NCBI GenBank assembly: GCA_026392935.1
Contig: JAPLBE010000012.1
Coordinates: 1-64,000 of the forward strand
Direction: 5' to 3'
Source: Actinomycetota bacterium
GTDB lineage: Bacteria; Actinomycetota; Actinomycetes; Nanopelagicales; Nanopelagicaceae
DNA length: 64,000 nt
Below, one piece after another: positions 54,164 through 62,114 of this stretch. Made by a program: the position numbers and the translations under genes. Positions within the stretch are counted from its first letter, which is position 1. Each line of letters begins with the position of its first letter. The notes beneath the pieces were generated by a model that saw only the letters and a program-made list of their open reading frames with translations, made no database searches and had not been told where the DNA came from.

Positions 54164-55699
54164 ATGGATCATCAAAGCGGATTGGGAGAAATTGTCATTA
54201 ACGTTTTGGAGTGTAAGTCGTTATCGAAGTGGTACGGCGAAGCCGCTGTTCTGAAGAACGTTGACTTTAACCTTGCCCAAAATGAGATACACGCAATTGT
54301 TGGCGAGAATGGTGCTGGAAAAAGTACACTCGTAAAGATTATTTCTGGGCTAGTTCCCGTAGATGTCGGAACGATCAAGTTTGAAGATAGCGACCGGACT
54401 TTTGCACACATTCGTGAGATTCAAAACTCAGGAGTCGCACTTATTCATCAAGAGCCTAGACTTTTTCCAGATTTATCTGTGCTAGAAAACGTGTGTGTTG
54501 ATTACCAAGTTCGCGACGGTAAAAGCAAGCGATTTAACTGGAAGAAAGCTGAAGAAGAGACAAAAGAGTTACTAGCTCAGCTCGGATGTTCATTTAGCGT
54601 GCACTCACCGGTCAAAGCGCTTTCTGTTGCAGATCAACAGATGGTTGATATGGTTTCAGCGCTTCGAAAGAAATTAAAGCTCTTGATTGTGGATGAACCA
54701 ACTGCCTCGCTCACCCCTTCAGAGGTTGCACGATTGTTTGCAACGATTCGCAAGTTAAACGCTAGCGGCGTCGCAATCATTTTTATCGGCCACCGGCTAG
54801 AAGAAGTTCTGGAGATATCTACTCGAATCACCGTGCTGAAAGATGGCGAAGTTGTTGCGGTTAAAAAGACTTCAGAGACCACTGAAGACGAGTTAATCAG
54901 GCTTATGGTGGGTCGAAATATTGCCGCCTCGAGCACAGATTCCAGATCTTCAAGCAAGGAAGTTTCACTGAAAGTCTCACATCTAGAGAGTCCAGGATTC
55001 GTAGCTGATGTTTCATTTGAGGTTAAGAAGGGTGAGATTCTTGGCATTGGAGGTCTCGTCGGTGCCGGTCGAAGTGAATTACTAGAAACTGTTTTTGGCC
55101 TACGTAAGAGAACTGCCGGTGAGGTTGTATCGAGCAATCACGGAAGCATTAAGACTGTTAAGCAGGCGATTTCAGCAAGAGTTGCCTTGGTGCCTGAAGA
55201 CCGCGCGCACAATGGATTGTTTTTGAATCGTTCCATCGGCGAGAATCTAGTGATAACAAATTTGAATCTGACATCCAAGGGCGGTAAACGTAATTTTGGA
55301 AAAGAGACACAGATTGCTAATGAACTTATTGAAAGATTCCGAGTAAAACTCTCCAGTGCATCGCAGCTTGTCCGCGAACTGAGCGGTGGAAATCAACAGA
55401 AAGTCAGTTTAGCCAAGTGGTTAAAGCAAGAAGTTGAAATTCTGTTGATTGATGAGCCTTCTCGCGGAGTTGACGTAGGCTCAAAGTCTGAAATTCACCA
55501 ATTCCTAAACAACTCAGCTAAAGATGGCATGGCTGTTGTAATGGTTAGTAGTGATATGCGTGAGCTCATCGAACTTTCGCATCGAATAATTGTCATGCGA
55601 AATGGTCGTATTGTGGGCGAACTTTCAGGATCGGAAATTTCTGAGGAATCAGTTCTGAGATTAGCTTCCGGACTTGCAACTGCAGGAAAGGCGAATTAA
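54164..55699 (+). CDS. rhaT: sugar ABC transporter ATP-binding protein, rhamnose/ribose type
   Basis: This 511-residue double ATPase energises a monosaccharide importer of the CUT2 class. The first domain has Walker A GENGAGKSTLVKIISG and the KALSVADQQMVDMV signature region; the second has the typical degenerate P-loop GGLVGAGRSELLE and signature ELSGGNQQKVSLAKWL with LLIDEPSRGVDVG. It is the first gene of the plus operon. The ATG at 54164 has AGAAG just upstream; a TTG 13 codons later would fit the family N-terminus equally well. Confidence 0.9.
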   Translation: MDHQSGLGEIVINVLECKSLSKWYGEAAVLKNVDFNLAQNEIHAIVGENGAGKSTLVKIISGLVPVDVGTIKFEDSDRTFAHIREIQNSGVALIHQEPRLFPDLSVLENVCVDYQVRDGKSKRFNWKKAEEETKELLAQLGCSFSVHSPVKALSVADQQMVDMVSALRKKLKLLIVDEPTASLTPSEVARLFATIRKLNASGVAIIFIGHRLEEVLEISTRITVLKDGEVVAVKKTSETTEDELIRLMVGRNIAASSTDSRSSSKEVSLKVSHLESPGFVADVSFEVKKGEILGIGGLVGAGRSELLETVFGLRKRTAGEVVSSNHGSIKTVKQAISARVALVPEDRAHNGLFLNRSIGENLVITNLNLTSKGGKRNFGKETQIANELIERFRVKLSSASQLVRELSGGNQQKVSLAKWLKQEVEILLIDEPSRGVDVGSKSEIHQFLNNSAKDGMAVVMVSSDMRELIELSHRIIVMRNGRIVGELSGSEISEESVLRLASGLATAGKAN

Positions 55700-55701
55700 T
55701 C

Positions 55702-56718
55702 ATGGCTGTTCAACTTAATTCAAAAATCACCTATATTTTCAAGAAGCGCGAATTTGGAATCTTTCTTTTTATTTTGGTACTTCTTGCTGTATTTGGCTCA
55801 ATCGAACCACGCTTCTTCCGCTCCGATAATTTAAGCGCAATTTTGTCTTCAGTCGGAATCTTGATGGTCGTAGGTGCCGGGCAAACTCTTGTTATTGTTA
55901 CTAGAAATATTGACTTAAGCGTCGGAAGTACTTTAGGCATGTCGGCGATGGTTATGGGAATGGTCGCGAGAGAGAATCCTGATTTCCCAATTGTTGGACT
56001 TATTCTTGTTGCAATGCTAGTTGGTGGAATCTGCGGATTAATCAATGGGTATCTTGTCAGCTACGGAATGATTCCTTCAATTATCGCAACTCTTGGAACA
56101 CTCGCAATCTTCCGAGGTGCAATCTTTCTAGTGTCAGATAACGTACAAATCGATCCAGAAGATGTTCCAAAGGACATTATTTCGCTAGCTACTACCTCAC
56201 CGATTGGTATCCCTTGGCTTTTGATTTTCGCATTCCTATCGATAATCCTGGTTTGGTATATCTCATCTCAAACTCTTCTTGGAAAGCGAATCTACGCAGT
56301 GGGAAGCAATCCGGAAGGTGCTGTCTCTCGTGGACTCTCATTTAACAAGATAACAATCCTGGTTTTTGTCTTTGTTGGAGTCCTGGCTGGACTTGGTGGC
56401 GTTCTCTACACGGCCCGTTACGCAACTATCAATCCGGCAGACGTTGCTCGCGGACTTGAGTTCGATGTCATCTCTGCCGTAGTAATTGGTGGAACGAATA
56501 TATTTGGTGGCTCTGGAACTGCACTCGGAACTGCACTCGGCTGTGTTTTGATCGGAATCTTGTCCAACGGGTTAACTGTTGTAGGCGTATCTCCATTTTG
56601 GAAAGCATGTGCAACCGGCTTTTTAATTCTTGCTGCCGTTGCTATTGATAACTTGGTCCGAAAACGACAGGAACAAAACTTCTTACTAGCCATTAGAAAT
56701 CAGAGGGTGACCAAGTGA
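55702..56718 (+). CDS. rhaP: sugar ABC transporter permease
   Basis: This 338-residue CUT2-class (RbsC-like) permease has eight or more helices. VVGAGQTLVIVTRNIDLSVGS and VVIGGTNIFGGSGTALGTALG are the family hallmarks. It starts two bases after the ATPase stop and shares a TGATG overlap with a second permease. Two different permeases with one ATPase and one binding protein is the arrangement of RhaSTPQ rhamnose importers. Confidence 0.9.
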   Translation: MAVQLNSKITYIFKKREFGIFLFILVLLAVFGSIEPRFFRSDNLSAILSSVGILMVVGAGQTLVIVTRNIDLSVGSTLGMSAMVMGMVARENPDFPIVGLILVAMLVGGICGLINGYLVSYGMIPSIIATLGTLAIFRGAIFLVSDNVQIDPEDVPKDIISLATTSPIGIPWLLIFAFLSIILVWYISSQTLLGKRIYAVGSNPEGAVSRGLSFNKITILVFVFVGVLAGLGGVLYTARYATINPADVARGLEFDVISAVVIGGTNIFGGSGTALGTALGCVLIGILSNGLTVVGVSPFWKACATGFLILAAVAIDNLVRKRQEQNFLLAIRNQRVTK

Positions 56719-57734
56719 TGTCAAAATTAACTAATTCCCCGATTCGATTTAAGGTTCCTGGTTATTTGATAGGTCCGATTTTGATTCTGGTTGCTGCCAT
56801 GATTTATGGCTCACTCGGATCAGAGTATTTCTTGCAACCAGCTTCAATCATCTTCAACACCGGTCGTTATATAGAGATAGGACTTCTCGCCCTTGCTCTC
56901 ACATTTGTGATTATCAATGGTGATATTGATCTATCCGTAGCCTCAACTCTTGCGGCAAGCGCTGGTGTGCTTGCGAAATTGTTTGCCAATGGGGTTCCAA
57001 TTTTCTGGTGCTGTGTCGCTTCAATATTCACTGGATTCGTACTTGGTCTAATTAATGGAATCATCGTTATCAAGTTTGGCCTACCAAGCTTGGTTGTAAC
57101 TCTTGCGACTCTGGCACTTTATCGCGGCTTAACCCAGGTAATGCTTGGCGATGGCGTAGTTGCAAATTATCCAGAAAGCTTTGTGGGTTTTGATCAGAGA
57201 TTACTTATTGGTGGAAACCCTGGCCTACCTGCGCCGCTTGCACTCTTTATTGTTGCTTCAATTATTTTTTACTACGTCCTGCATCGCTCTAATTATGGAC
57301 TTAAGAACATAATGTCAGGAAGTAATCCTTCTACTAGCAACTTCTCAGGAATTAGCGTTAATAATGTCCGACTAGTTGCATTTGCATTGAGCGGAACTGT
57401 TGCAGGAATTTGTGCAGTAATGATTACATCTCGTTTAGGATCAACTATCTCTAACGTGGGACTTGGCCTTGAGCTACTTGCAATCACCGCAGTGGTTCTT
57501 GGTGGAACAGATATCTTTGGAGGACGTGGAGCTGTTTCGGGCACTGTAGTTGCATTATTCGCAATTATGGCTGTTCGTGAAGCCCTGGTAATCCAAGATA
57601 TAAATGGTCAAGTTCAAGATGCCGCAATCGGATTATTACTAATCCTTACTGTTCTGGTACCGAGAATTCGATCATATTATGTTGATAAACGAAACAGAAA
57701 GAAGAGATTTAATGAGGCACAAGCAAAGGCCTAA
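56718..57734 (+). CDS. rhaQ: sugar ABC transporter permease, second subunit
   Basis: This second CUT2-class permease of 338 residues has the same hallmarks (LALTFVIINGDIDLSVAST and VLGGTDIFGGRGAVSGTVVA). It is homologous to but clearly distinct from the preceding permease, so the channel is probably a heterodimer. The ATG at 56718 overlaps the upstream stop by one base; a GTG one codon earlier is possible. The C-terminus ends in a basic stretch (KRNRKKRFNEAQAKA). Confidence 0.9.
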   Translation: MSKLTNSPIRFKVPGYLIGPILILVAAMIYGSLGSEYFLQPASIIFNTGRYIEIGLLALALTFVIINGDIDLSVASTLAASAGVLAKLFANGVPIFWCCVASIFTGFVLGLINGIIVIKFGLPSLVVTLATLALYRGLTQVMLGDGVVANYPESFVGFDQRLLIGGNPGLPAPLALFIVASIIFYYVLHRSNYGLKNIMSGSNPSTSNFSGISVNNVRLVAFALSGTVAGICAVMITSRLGSTISNVGLGLELLAITAVVLGGTDIFGGRGAVSGTVVALFAIMAVREALVIQDINGQVQDAAIGLLLILTVLVPRIRSYYVDKRNRKKRFNEAQAKA

Positions 57735-57760
57735 CGGTTTTTGCAAAGTGAATCATTAAT

Positions 57761-57787
57761 CAATAGGGATGAAGTACATCTCTATTG
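57761..57787 (+). other. intercistronic RNA hairpin before the binding-protein gene
   Basis: CAATAGGGATG (57761-57771) pairs with CATCTCTATTG (57777-57787) across a 5-base loop, giving an 11-bp stem with one G-U pair. No T run follows on the plus strand, so it is not a standard terminator. Hairpins at this position, between permease and binding-protein genes, often protect or process the mRNA and raise the yield of binding protein. Confidence 0.6.
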
Positions 57788-57809
57788 GAACACGGAATGA
57801 GGCTAGAGA

Positions 57810-58832
57810 ATGAATAAAAAGCATAAAGCGCTAGTTCCAGTCTTGGGTATGTCACTCATCCTGACTGGAGTAAGCGCTTCAATCATGGCAACATCAGCAT
57901 CAGCAGCTACTAAGTACAAGGTCACCTATATTCCTAAGAACCTAGGTAACCCTTATTTCGACGCAATCGTTGGCGGATTCAAGAAAGCCGGCAAAGGATT
58001 GAACATGACCGTAAAGGTTGTAGCACCAGCTCAAGCAGGCGCTACAGATCAGATTCCATTTATTGAAGCTGCAATTCAGCAAAAAGTTGATGCAATTGCA
58101 ATTTCTCCAAATGATGCAAACGCTCTATGTCCAACACTAAAGCGCGCAATGAAGCTTGGAATTGTTGTACTCACAGTCAATGGTGATACAACTGCTTCAT
58201 GTCGTCACGCATCAATCACGCCAGTTGATTTCAGCGTTCTAGGAAAGTACCTAGTTGACCAGACTGCCAGCGTTATTGATGGCAAGGGTGACTGGGCGTT
58301 CCTTTCTGCAACATCAACAGCTCCAGATCAGAATGCTTGGTTAGCAGGAGCTAAGACTTACATCGACGGAGGCGGACAACCTGGCCTAAAGCTAGTTGAT
58401 ACCGTTTACGGCGACGATGCACCAGAGAAGAGTGCTACTGAAGCACAAGCACTTCTCGCTAAGTATCCAAACCTAAAGGCAATCAACGCACCAACAACTG
58501 TTGGTATCGCTGCTGCTGCACAAGTACTTTCAACTTCACCTCTTAAGGGTAAGGTTCAAGTAACTGGTCTTGGTACTCCAAACCAAATGCGTCAATACGT
58601 GAAAGATGGAACAGTTAAGTCATTCTCACTTTGGGATCCAGGTCTACAAGGTCAGATTGCTGCAAACCTAATTGTTAGCATCAAAGCTAAGAACCTAAAG
58701 CCAAAAGCTGGAGTTTCATTCTCAATTAAGGGTGTTGGTCCAGGAACATGGAAGATGGGCAAAGATGCAGGAATTATTGCGGGACCTCCGCAAGAATTTA
58801 CTTCTGCAAACATCGATAAGTTCAACTTCTAA
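57810..58832 (+). CDS. rhaS: sugar ABC transporter substrate-binding protein, rhamnose type
   Basis: This 340-residue secreted binding protein has an N-terminal signal (VLGMSLILTGVSASIMATSA, cut near ASA-A) without a lipobox Cys. The mature start YKVTYIPKNLGNPYFDAIVG resembles RhaS rhamnose-binding proteins, as do PFIEAAIQQKVDAIAISPND and KSFSLWDPGLQGQIAANLIV. It follows the two permease genes after a 75-bp gap with a hairpin. Without a lipid anchor, a Gram-positive binding protein would have to stay bound by other means, possibly the uncleaved signal helix. Confidence 0.9.
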   Translation: MNKKHKALVPVLGMSLILTGVSASIMATSASAATKYKVTYIPKNLGNPYFDAIVGGFKKAGKGLNMTVKVVAPAQAGATDQIPFIEAAIQQKVDAIAISPNDANALCPTLKRAMKLGIVVLTVNGDTTASCRHASITPVDFSVLGKYLVDQTASVIDGKGDWAFLSATSTAPDQNAWLAGAKTYIDGGGQPGLKLVDTVYGDDAPEKSATEAQALLAKYPNLKAINAPTTVGIAAAAQVLSTSPLKGKVQVTGLGTPNQMRQYVKDGTVKSFSLWDPGLQGQIAANLIVSIKAKNLKPKAGVSFSIKGVGPGTWKMGKDAGIIAGPPQEFTSANIDKFNF

Positions 58833-58845
58833 AAAGTAAAGCGAA

Positions 58846-58966
58846 TAGCGCACAGTGTCACTCAGAAAACTCAGCGATCAAATCGTTGAAGATATTCTTC
58901 AGCAACTTGGCTCAGGCCAACTTGGTGAAAGGTCTACCGTTCCTTCTGAGATGACACTGTGCGCTA
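58846..58966. repeat. 15-bp perfect inverted repeat framing the GntR gene start
   Basis: TAGCGCACAGTGTCA at 58846-58860 and its exact complement TGACACTGTGCGCTA at 58952-58966 are separated by 91 bases. The left arm covers the GTG start codon of the regulator gene and the bases before it; the right arm lies in its coding sequence. Paired in mRNA, the arms would bury the start codon. As DNA they could be two operator copies in opposite orientation. Confidence 0.6.
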
Positions 58967-59541
58967 CTTACAATGTGACTCGCGGCGTAGTTCGCGAGGC
59001 GCTGAGAAGCTTGGATGCTAAAGGATTTATCAAAGTTAGCCAGGGCATGGGCACAACTATTGCTCCTATGCACGAGTGGAACGTTTTAGACCCAATATGG
59101 GTAGCACTTAATTCGGATAGTTCCTATTTTGATGATTTACAAACAACTCGTGAGATGTTTGAACCTGAAATTGCGGCACTCGCAGCCCGAAATGCGACTC
59201 CAGAAAATTTGAAAGAACTCCAAGATATTCTTGAAGAACAGAAGCTGTGTATCGGAGATGAAACCGATCTTGCAAATATTGATATCGCTTGGCATGCCGC
59301 ACTCTCGCGTGCAACACAAAATCCGATTTTAAATCAGTTGCATAATTCAATTGCCAATCTTGGAATTAAAGTTCGAATGGAAAACGCAAAACGTCCAAAT
59401 GCAGTGGAGCACGCAACATACTGGCATGATGAAATTATGCGAGCGGTTGTCAATGGTGACTCTGATTTGGCAAAGGCAGCGATGCGGATGCATTTGAGCC
59501 AAGTCCGAGCTGATCTTGAGATTGCGCTTCAAACAACCTAA
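58855..59541 (+). CDS. FadR-subfamily GntR transcriptional regulator
   Basis: This 228-residue regulator has an N-terminal winged helix-turn-helix (VPSEMTLCATYNVTRGVVRE, then LRSLDAKGFIKVSQGMGT) and a C-terminal FCD ligand domain with the typical metal-site residues (DIAWHAALSRATQN, and later HDEIMRAVVNGDSDLAKAAM). Such regulators respond to sugar acids or other carboxylates. The start is GTG at 58855, with no good Shine-Dalgarno, inside the left arm of a 15-bp inverted repeat. It probably controls the divergent sugar operons through a GTnnnAC-type site. Confidence 0.92.
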   Translation: MSLRKLSDQIVEDILQQLGSGQLGERSTVPSEMTLCATYNVTRGVVREALRSLDAKGFIKVSQGMGTTIAPMHEWNVLDPIWVALNSDSSYFDDLQTTREMFEPEIAALAARNATPENLKELQDILEEQKLCIGDETDLANIDIAWHAALSRATQNPILNQLHNSIANLGIKVRMENAKRPNAVEHATYWHDEIMRAVVNGDSDLAKAAMRMHLSQVRADLEIALQTT

Positions 59542-59570
59542 GTAACTCAAGTAGAGACCAGGAGTAAAAA

Positions 59571-60338
59571 ATGGAATATAAGTTAACGCTTCTATCGATG
59601 GGAAGTAGTGAAGTTCCCGGTCCAGAACTTTTCTGGATGGGACAGTGGGACAATTGGTTCCGTCTGCAATTCCAGGTTGGGCTAATTCAAGGAAATGGGA
59701 TTACCGCACTTGTAAACACTGGTCCAGCAAAAGATTTAGGGCCGATGAATGAAGGCTGGGTCGCTTTTCTTGGAGAGAGAGTTAAGTTTGCTCGCCAAGA
59801 AGGCGAATACATTCTTGATCAACTTGCAAAACATAACGTTAAGCCTGAGGACATTACACATATATTCTTGACTCCCCTACAGCTATATTCAGTAAGTAAT
59901 GTTCTTGAATTTCCAAATGCCAAGATTCATATTTCAAAGCGCGGTTGGATTCACTTTCACACTACTCACAAGCATCCGCATGATGGTCGTGATACGAGCC
60001 TTCCACCACACATCTTGGCTGAACTCGTCGGTAAATCTTGGGATCGCGTAGTTCTGCTTGAAGATGAAGAGACTATCGCGCCAGGACTTCGCACCTGGTG
60101 GTCGGGTGGACACCATCGCGCTTCTATCGCAGTAGAAGTTGATACGAAAGCTGGAACTGCGGTCCTGAGTGACACATTCTTTGTTATGGAAAATGTTGTG
60201 AACAACCATCCAATTGGTATTACCGAGAACATGTATGAATGCATGGATGCTCATGCCCGTGCTCTCAAGTCTCCAATTGTCATTCCTCTCTATGATCCAA
60301 AGAATTTCGATCGCTTCAAAAATGGTGTAGTTGCATGA
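59571..60338 (+). CDS. metallo-beta-lactamase-fold protein with degenerate metal motif
   Basis: This 255-residue protein has the general layout of the metallo-beta-lactamase fold: ALVNTGPAKDLGP, THIFLTPLQLYSVSN, SGGHHRASIAVEV and VLSDTFFVMENV. The zinc motif THxHxDH, expected after HIFL, reads TPLQLYS (101-107), so its His and Asp ligands are lost; H181 and D201 of later motifs remain. It may act without the usual binuclear metal site. In the operon it sits where a lactonase of an oxidative sugar pathway would be expected, but the missing ligands argue for caution. A GGAG precedes the ATG. Confidence 0.75.
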   Translation: MEYKLTLLSMGSSEVPGPELFWMGQWDNWFRLQFQVGLIQGNGITALVNTGPAKDLGPMNEGWVAFLGERVKFARQEGEYILDQLAKHNVKPEDITHIFLTPLQLYSVSNVLEFPNAKIHISKRGWIHFHTTHKHPHDGRDTSLPPHILAELVGKSWDRVVLLEDEETIAPGLRTWWSGGHHRASIAVEVDTKAGTAVLSDTFFVMENVVNNHPIGITENMYECMDAHARALKSPIVIPLYDPKNFDRFKNGVVA

Positions 60339-61117
60339 GAGAGAAATCATTTGCCACAAAGGGAGATGCAGTAATTGTCACAGGTGCTGCGGGAGGAATT
60401 GGTGCCGCTACCGTAGAAAATCTTGTAAATCAGGGAATTTTTGTATTCGCTGTCGATAAAAATTCCGAGGCACTATCAAAAATTTTGGCAGGAATTGACC
60501 CCAAAAATGTTCTCACTCAGGCAATTGCCGCTGATGTGACTAGTGAAAAAGACTGCCAATCAGTGTGTGAAGCTGCAAAAAGTAAGGGAATTCGAGTTAA
60601 GGGCCTAGTTAATAACGCGGCTGTTGGCGCATTTAACATGAGCGTTGAAAGTACCAGCTTTGAAGATTGGCAAAGAATTATCTCAATCAACCTAACTAGC
60701 CTTTATTTGATGGCCAAATATGCTCTCCCGCTGATTCGCAGCGCTGGCGGTGGCGCAGTAGTGAATATTTCATCTATACATGCATACGCCACATCTACAG
60801 GTGTTGCGCCATATGCTGCAGCAAAAGGAGGAGTTTTAGCTCTTACGAGAACAATGGCACTAGATCTTGCGCCAGATAACATTCGCGTTGTCTGCATTAT
60901 TCCTGGTGCTACAGATACTCCCATGCTTCGACAACATGCAGAACGTGAAGGAAAAACCTTGGCAGAGTTAGGGTTCCCTTCAAGTGAAAATGCAATCGGT
61001 CGCATAGCCCAGCCAGAAGAAGTTGCAGATGTCATCGCATTCGCTCTTTCACGAGGTGCAAGTTTTATTACTGGTTCATCGCTGATTCCCGATGGAGGAA
61101 TTCTTGCCAAGTTCTAA
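60335..61117 (+). CDS. short-chain dehydrogenase/reductase
   Basis: This classical SDR of 260 residues has the cofactor motif VTGAAGGIGAAT, NNAAVG, the catalytic Ser in VNISSIHAY and YAAAK as the Tyr-Lys pair. The C-terminal end is FITGSSLIPDGG. The Asp after strand beta-2 (FAVDKN) points to NAD rather than NADP. Members of this group include sugar 1-dehydrogenases for rhamnose and fucose, consistent with the operon. It overlaps both neighbours (4 bp and 26 bp). Confidence 0.88.
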   Translation: MREKSFATKGDAVIVTGAAGGIGAATVENLVNQGIFVFAVDKNSEALSKILAGIDPKNVLTQAIAADVTSEKDCQSVCEAAKSKGIRVKGLVNNAAVGAFNMSVESTSFEDWQRIISINLTSLYLMAKYALPLIRSAGGGAVVNISSIHAYATSTGVAPYAAAKGGVLALTRTMALDLAPDNIRVVCIIPGATDTPMLRQHAEREGKTLAELGFPSSENAIGRIAQPEEVADVIAFALSRGASFITGSSLIPDGGILAKF

Positions 61118-62114
61118 GGCGGTAGTAACTACTTCAGCAAATGAATGCGCTCTTACAGATGTTTCTGTTGGTGAGCTAGGGGAAAATCAAGTTGCTATAA
61201 GAACAATCAATTCTGGAGTGAGTACCGGAACTGACAAGTGGGTGATATCTGGTCGATTTGAATGGGGTAATTTTGCCTTCCCGCTAGTGCCTGGCTATCA
61301 ACGCAGTGGAATAGTTGAAGCAATTGGCTCTAAAGTGAAAAATGTAAGTATTGGTCAGCAAGTTTTTGCCACCGCAAGTATCAATTATTTGGATGCCACT
61401 GCAGGATGGGGTGCCCATACAAGTTATGGAATCTCTGAAGATTTCGAAGTTTTCGATGCCACAGGGATTCCACCAGCGCGTGCTTCATTTGGCGTAGTTG
61501 CACAAGTGGGTTTTAACGCTGCATCGCGCATAGTTGGAAATGCTGGCGATCGAATTTTGGTTATCGGAGATGGAGTAATTGGTGCGAGTGGGGCCTTGTG
61601 TGCGAAGGCTCGAGGTTTTGAACCGCTGCTGCTCGGCAGACATGATTCACGGTTAGAGAAGATTAAATCTCTAGGAATCAAGACCGCTAACTCCAAAATT
61701 GTGTCAAGAAAAGAGCTCTCAGACTTTGCACCGATTGCAGTGATTGACACCGTTCAGAGTCCCGATGCATTTGAACTTTACTACCGTGCATTGCCAGCAA
61801 CATGGGCAGCTGAAACCTTTGGAAATGAACGAACTGGAATAGGTCAGATTATTTTTAGTGGACATACTCCAGATGGCGCAAATACCTGGGCGGATATGGC
61901 TCATCTTCAAAAACAAGAGTTAACTGTGCACTTTGTTTCGGGCTGGGTATCTAGCCGCATTGTTCAGACCCTTGAATTGATGAGAACTGGTGCGCTGAGT
62001 TTAGAGAAGATTGCAACTGAATATTCAGCAGATGATGTGAGCATTGAAAAGCTATTTGGCAATATTGCTGCTGGAAAGAATCCTGATATCGCTGCCTACC
62101 TTACTTGGGCATAA
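61092..62114 (+). CDS. medium-chain dehydrogenase-like protein without zinc ligands
   Basis: This 340-residue medium-chain dehydrogenase/reductase resembles the BchC-like branch annotated as zinc-binding alcohol dehydrogenase. The catalytic zinc Cys position reads NSGVSTGTDKW and the GHE motif reads PGYQRSG; the four structural cysteines are absent. The cofactor loop ILVIGDGVIGASGALCAK is intact. Zinc-independent redox activity is likely. It overlaps the SDR gene by 26 bp, so the two are translationally linked, and overlaps the convergent rhaB by 14 bp. The substrate is unknown. Confidence 0.8.
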   Translation: MEEFLPSSKAVVTTSANECALTDVSVGELGENQVAIRTINSGVSTGTDKWVISGRFEWGNFAFPLVPGYQRSGIVEAIGSKVKNVSIGQQVFATASINYLDATAGWGAHTSYGISEDFEVFDATGIPPARASFGVVAQVGFNAASRIVGNAGDRILVIGDGVIGASGALCAKARGFEPLLLGRHDSRLEKIKSLGIKTANSKIVSRKELSDFAPIAVIDTVQSPDAFELYYRALPATWAAETFGNERTGIGQIIFSGHTPDGANTWADMAHLQKQELTVHFVSGWVSSRIVQTLELMRTGALSLEKIATEYSADDVSIEKLFGNIAAGKNPDIAAYLTWA

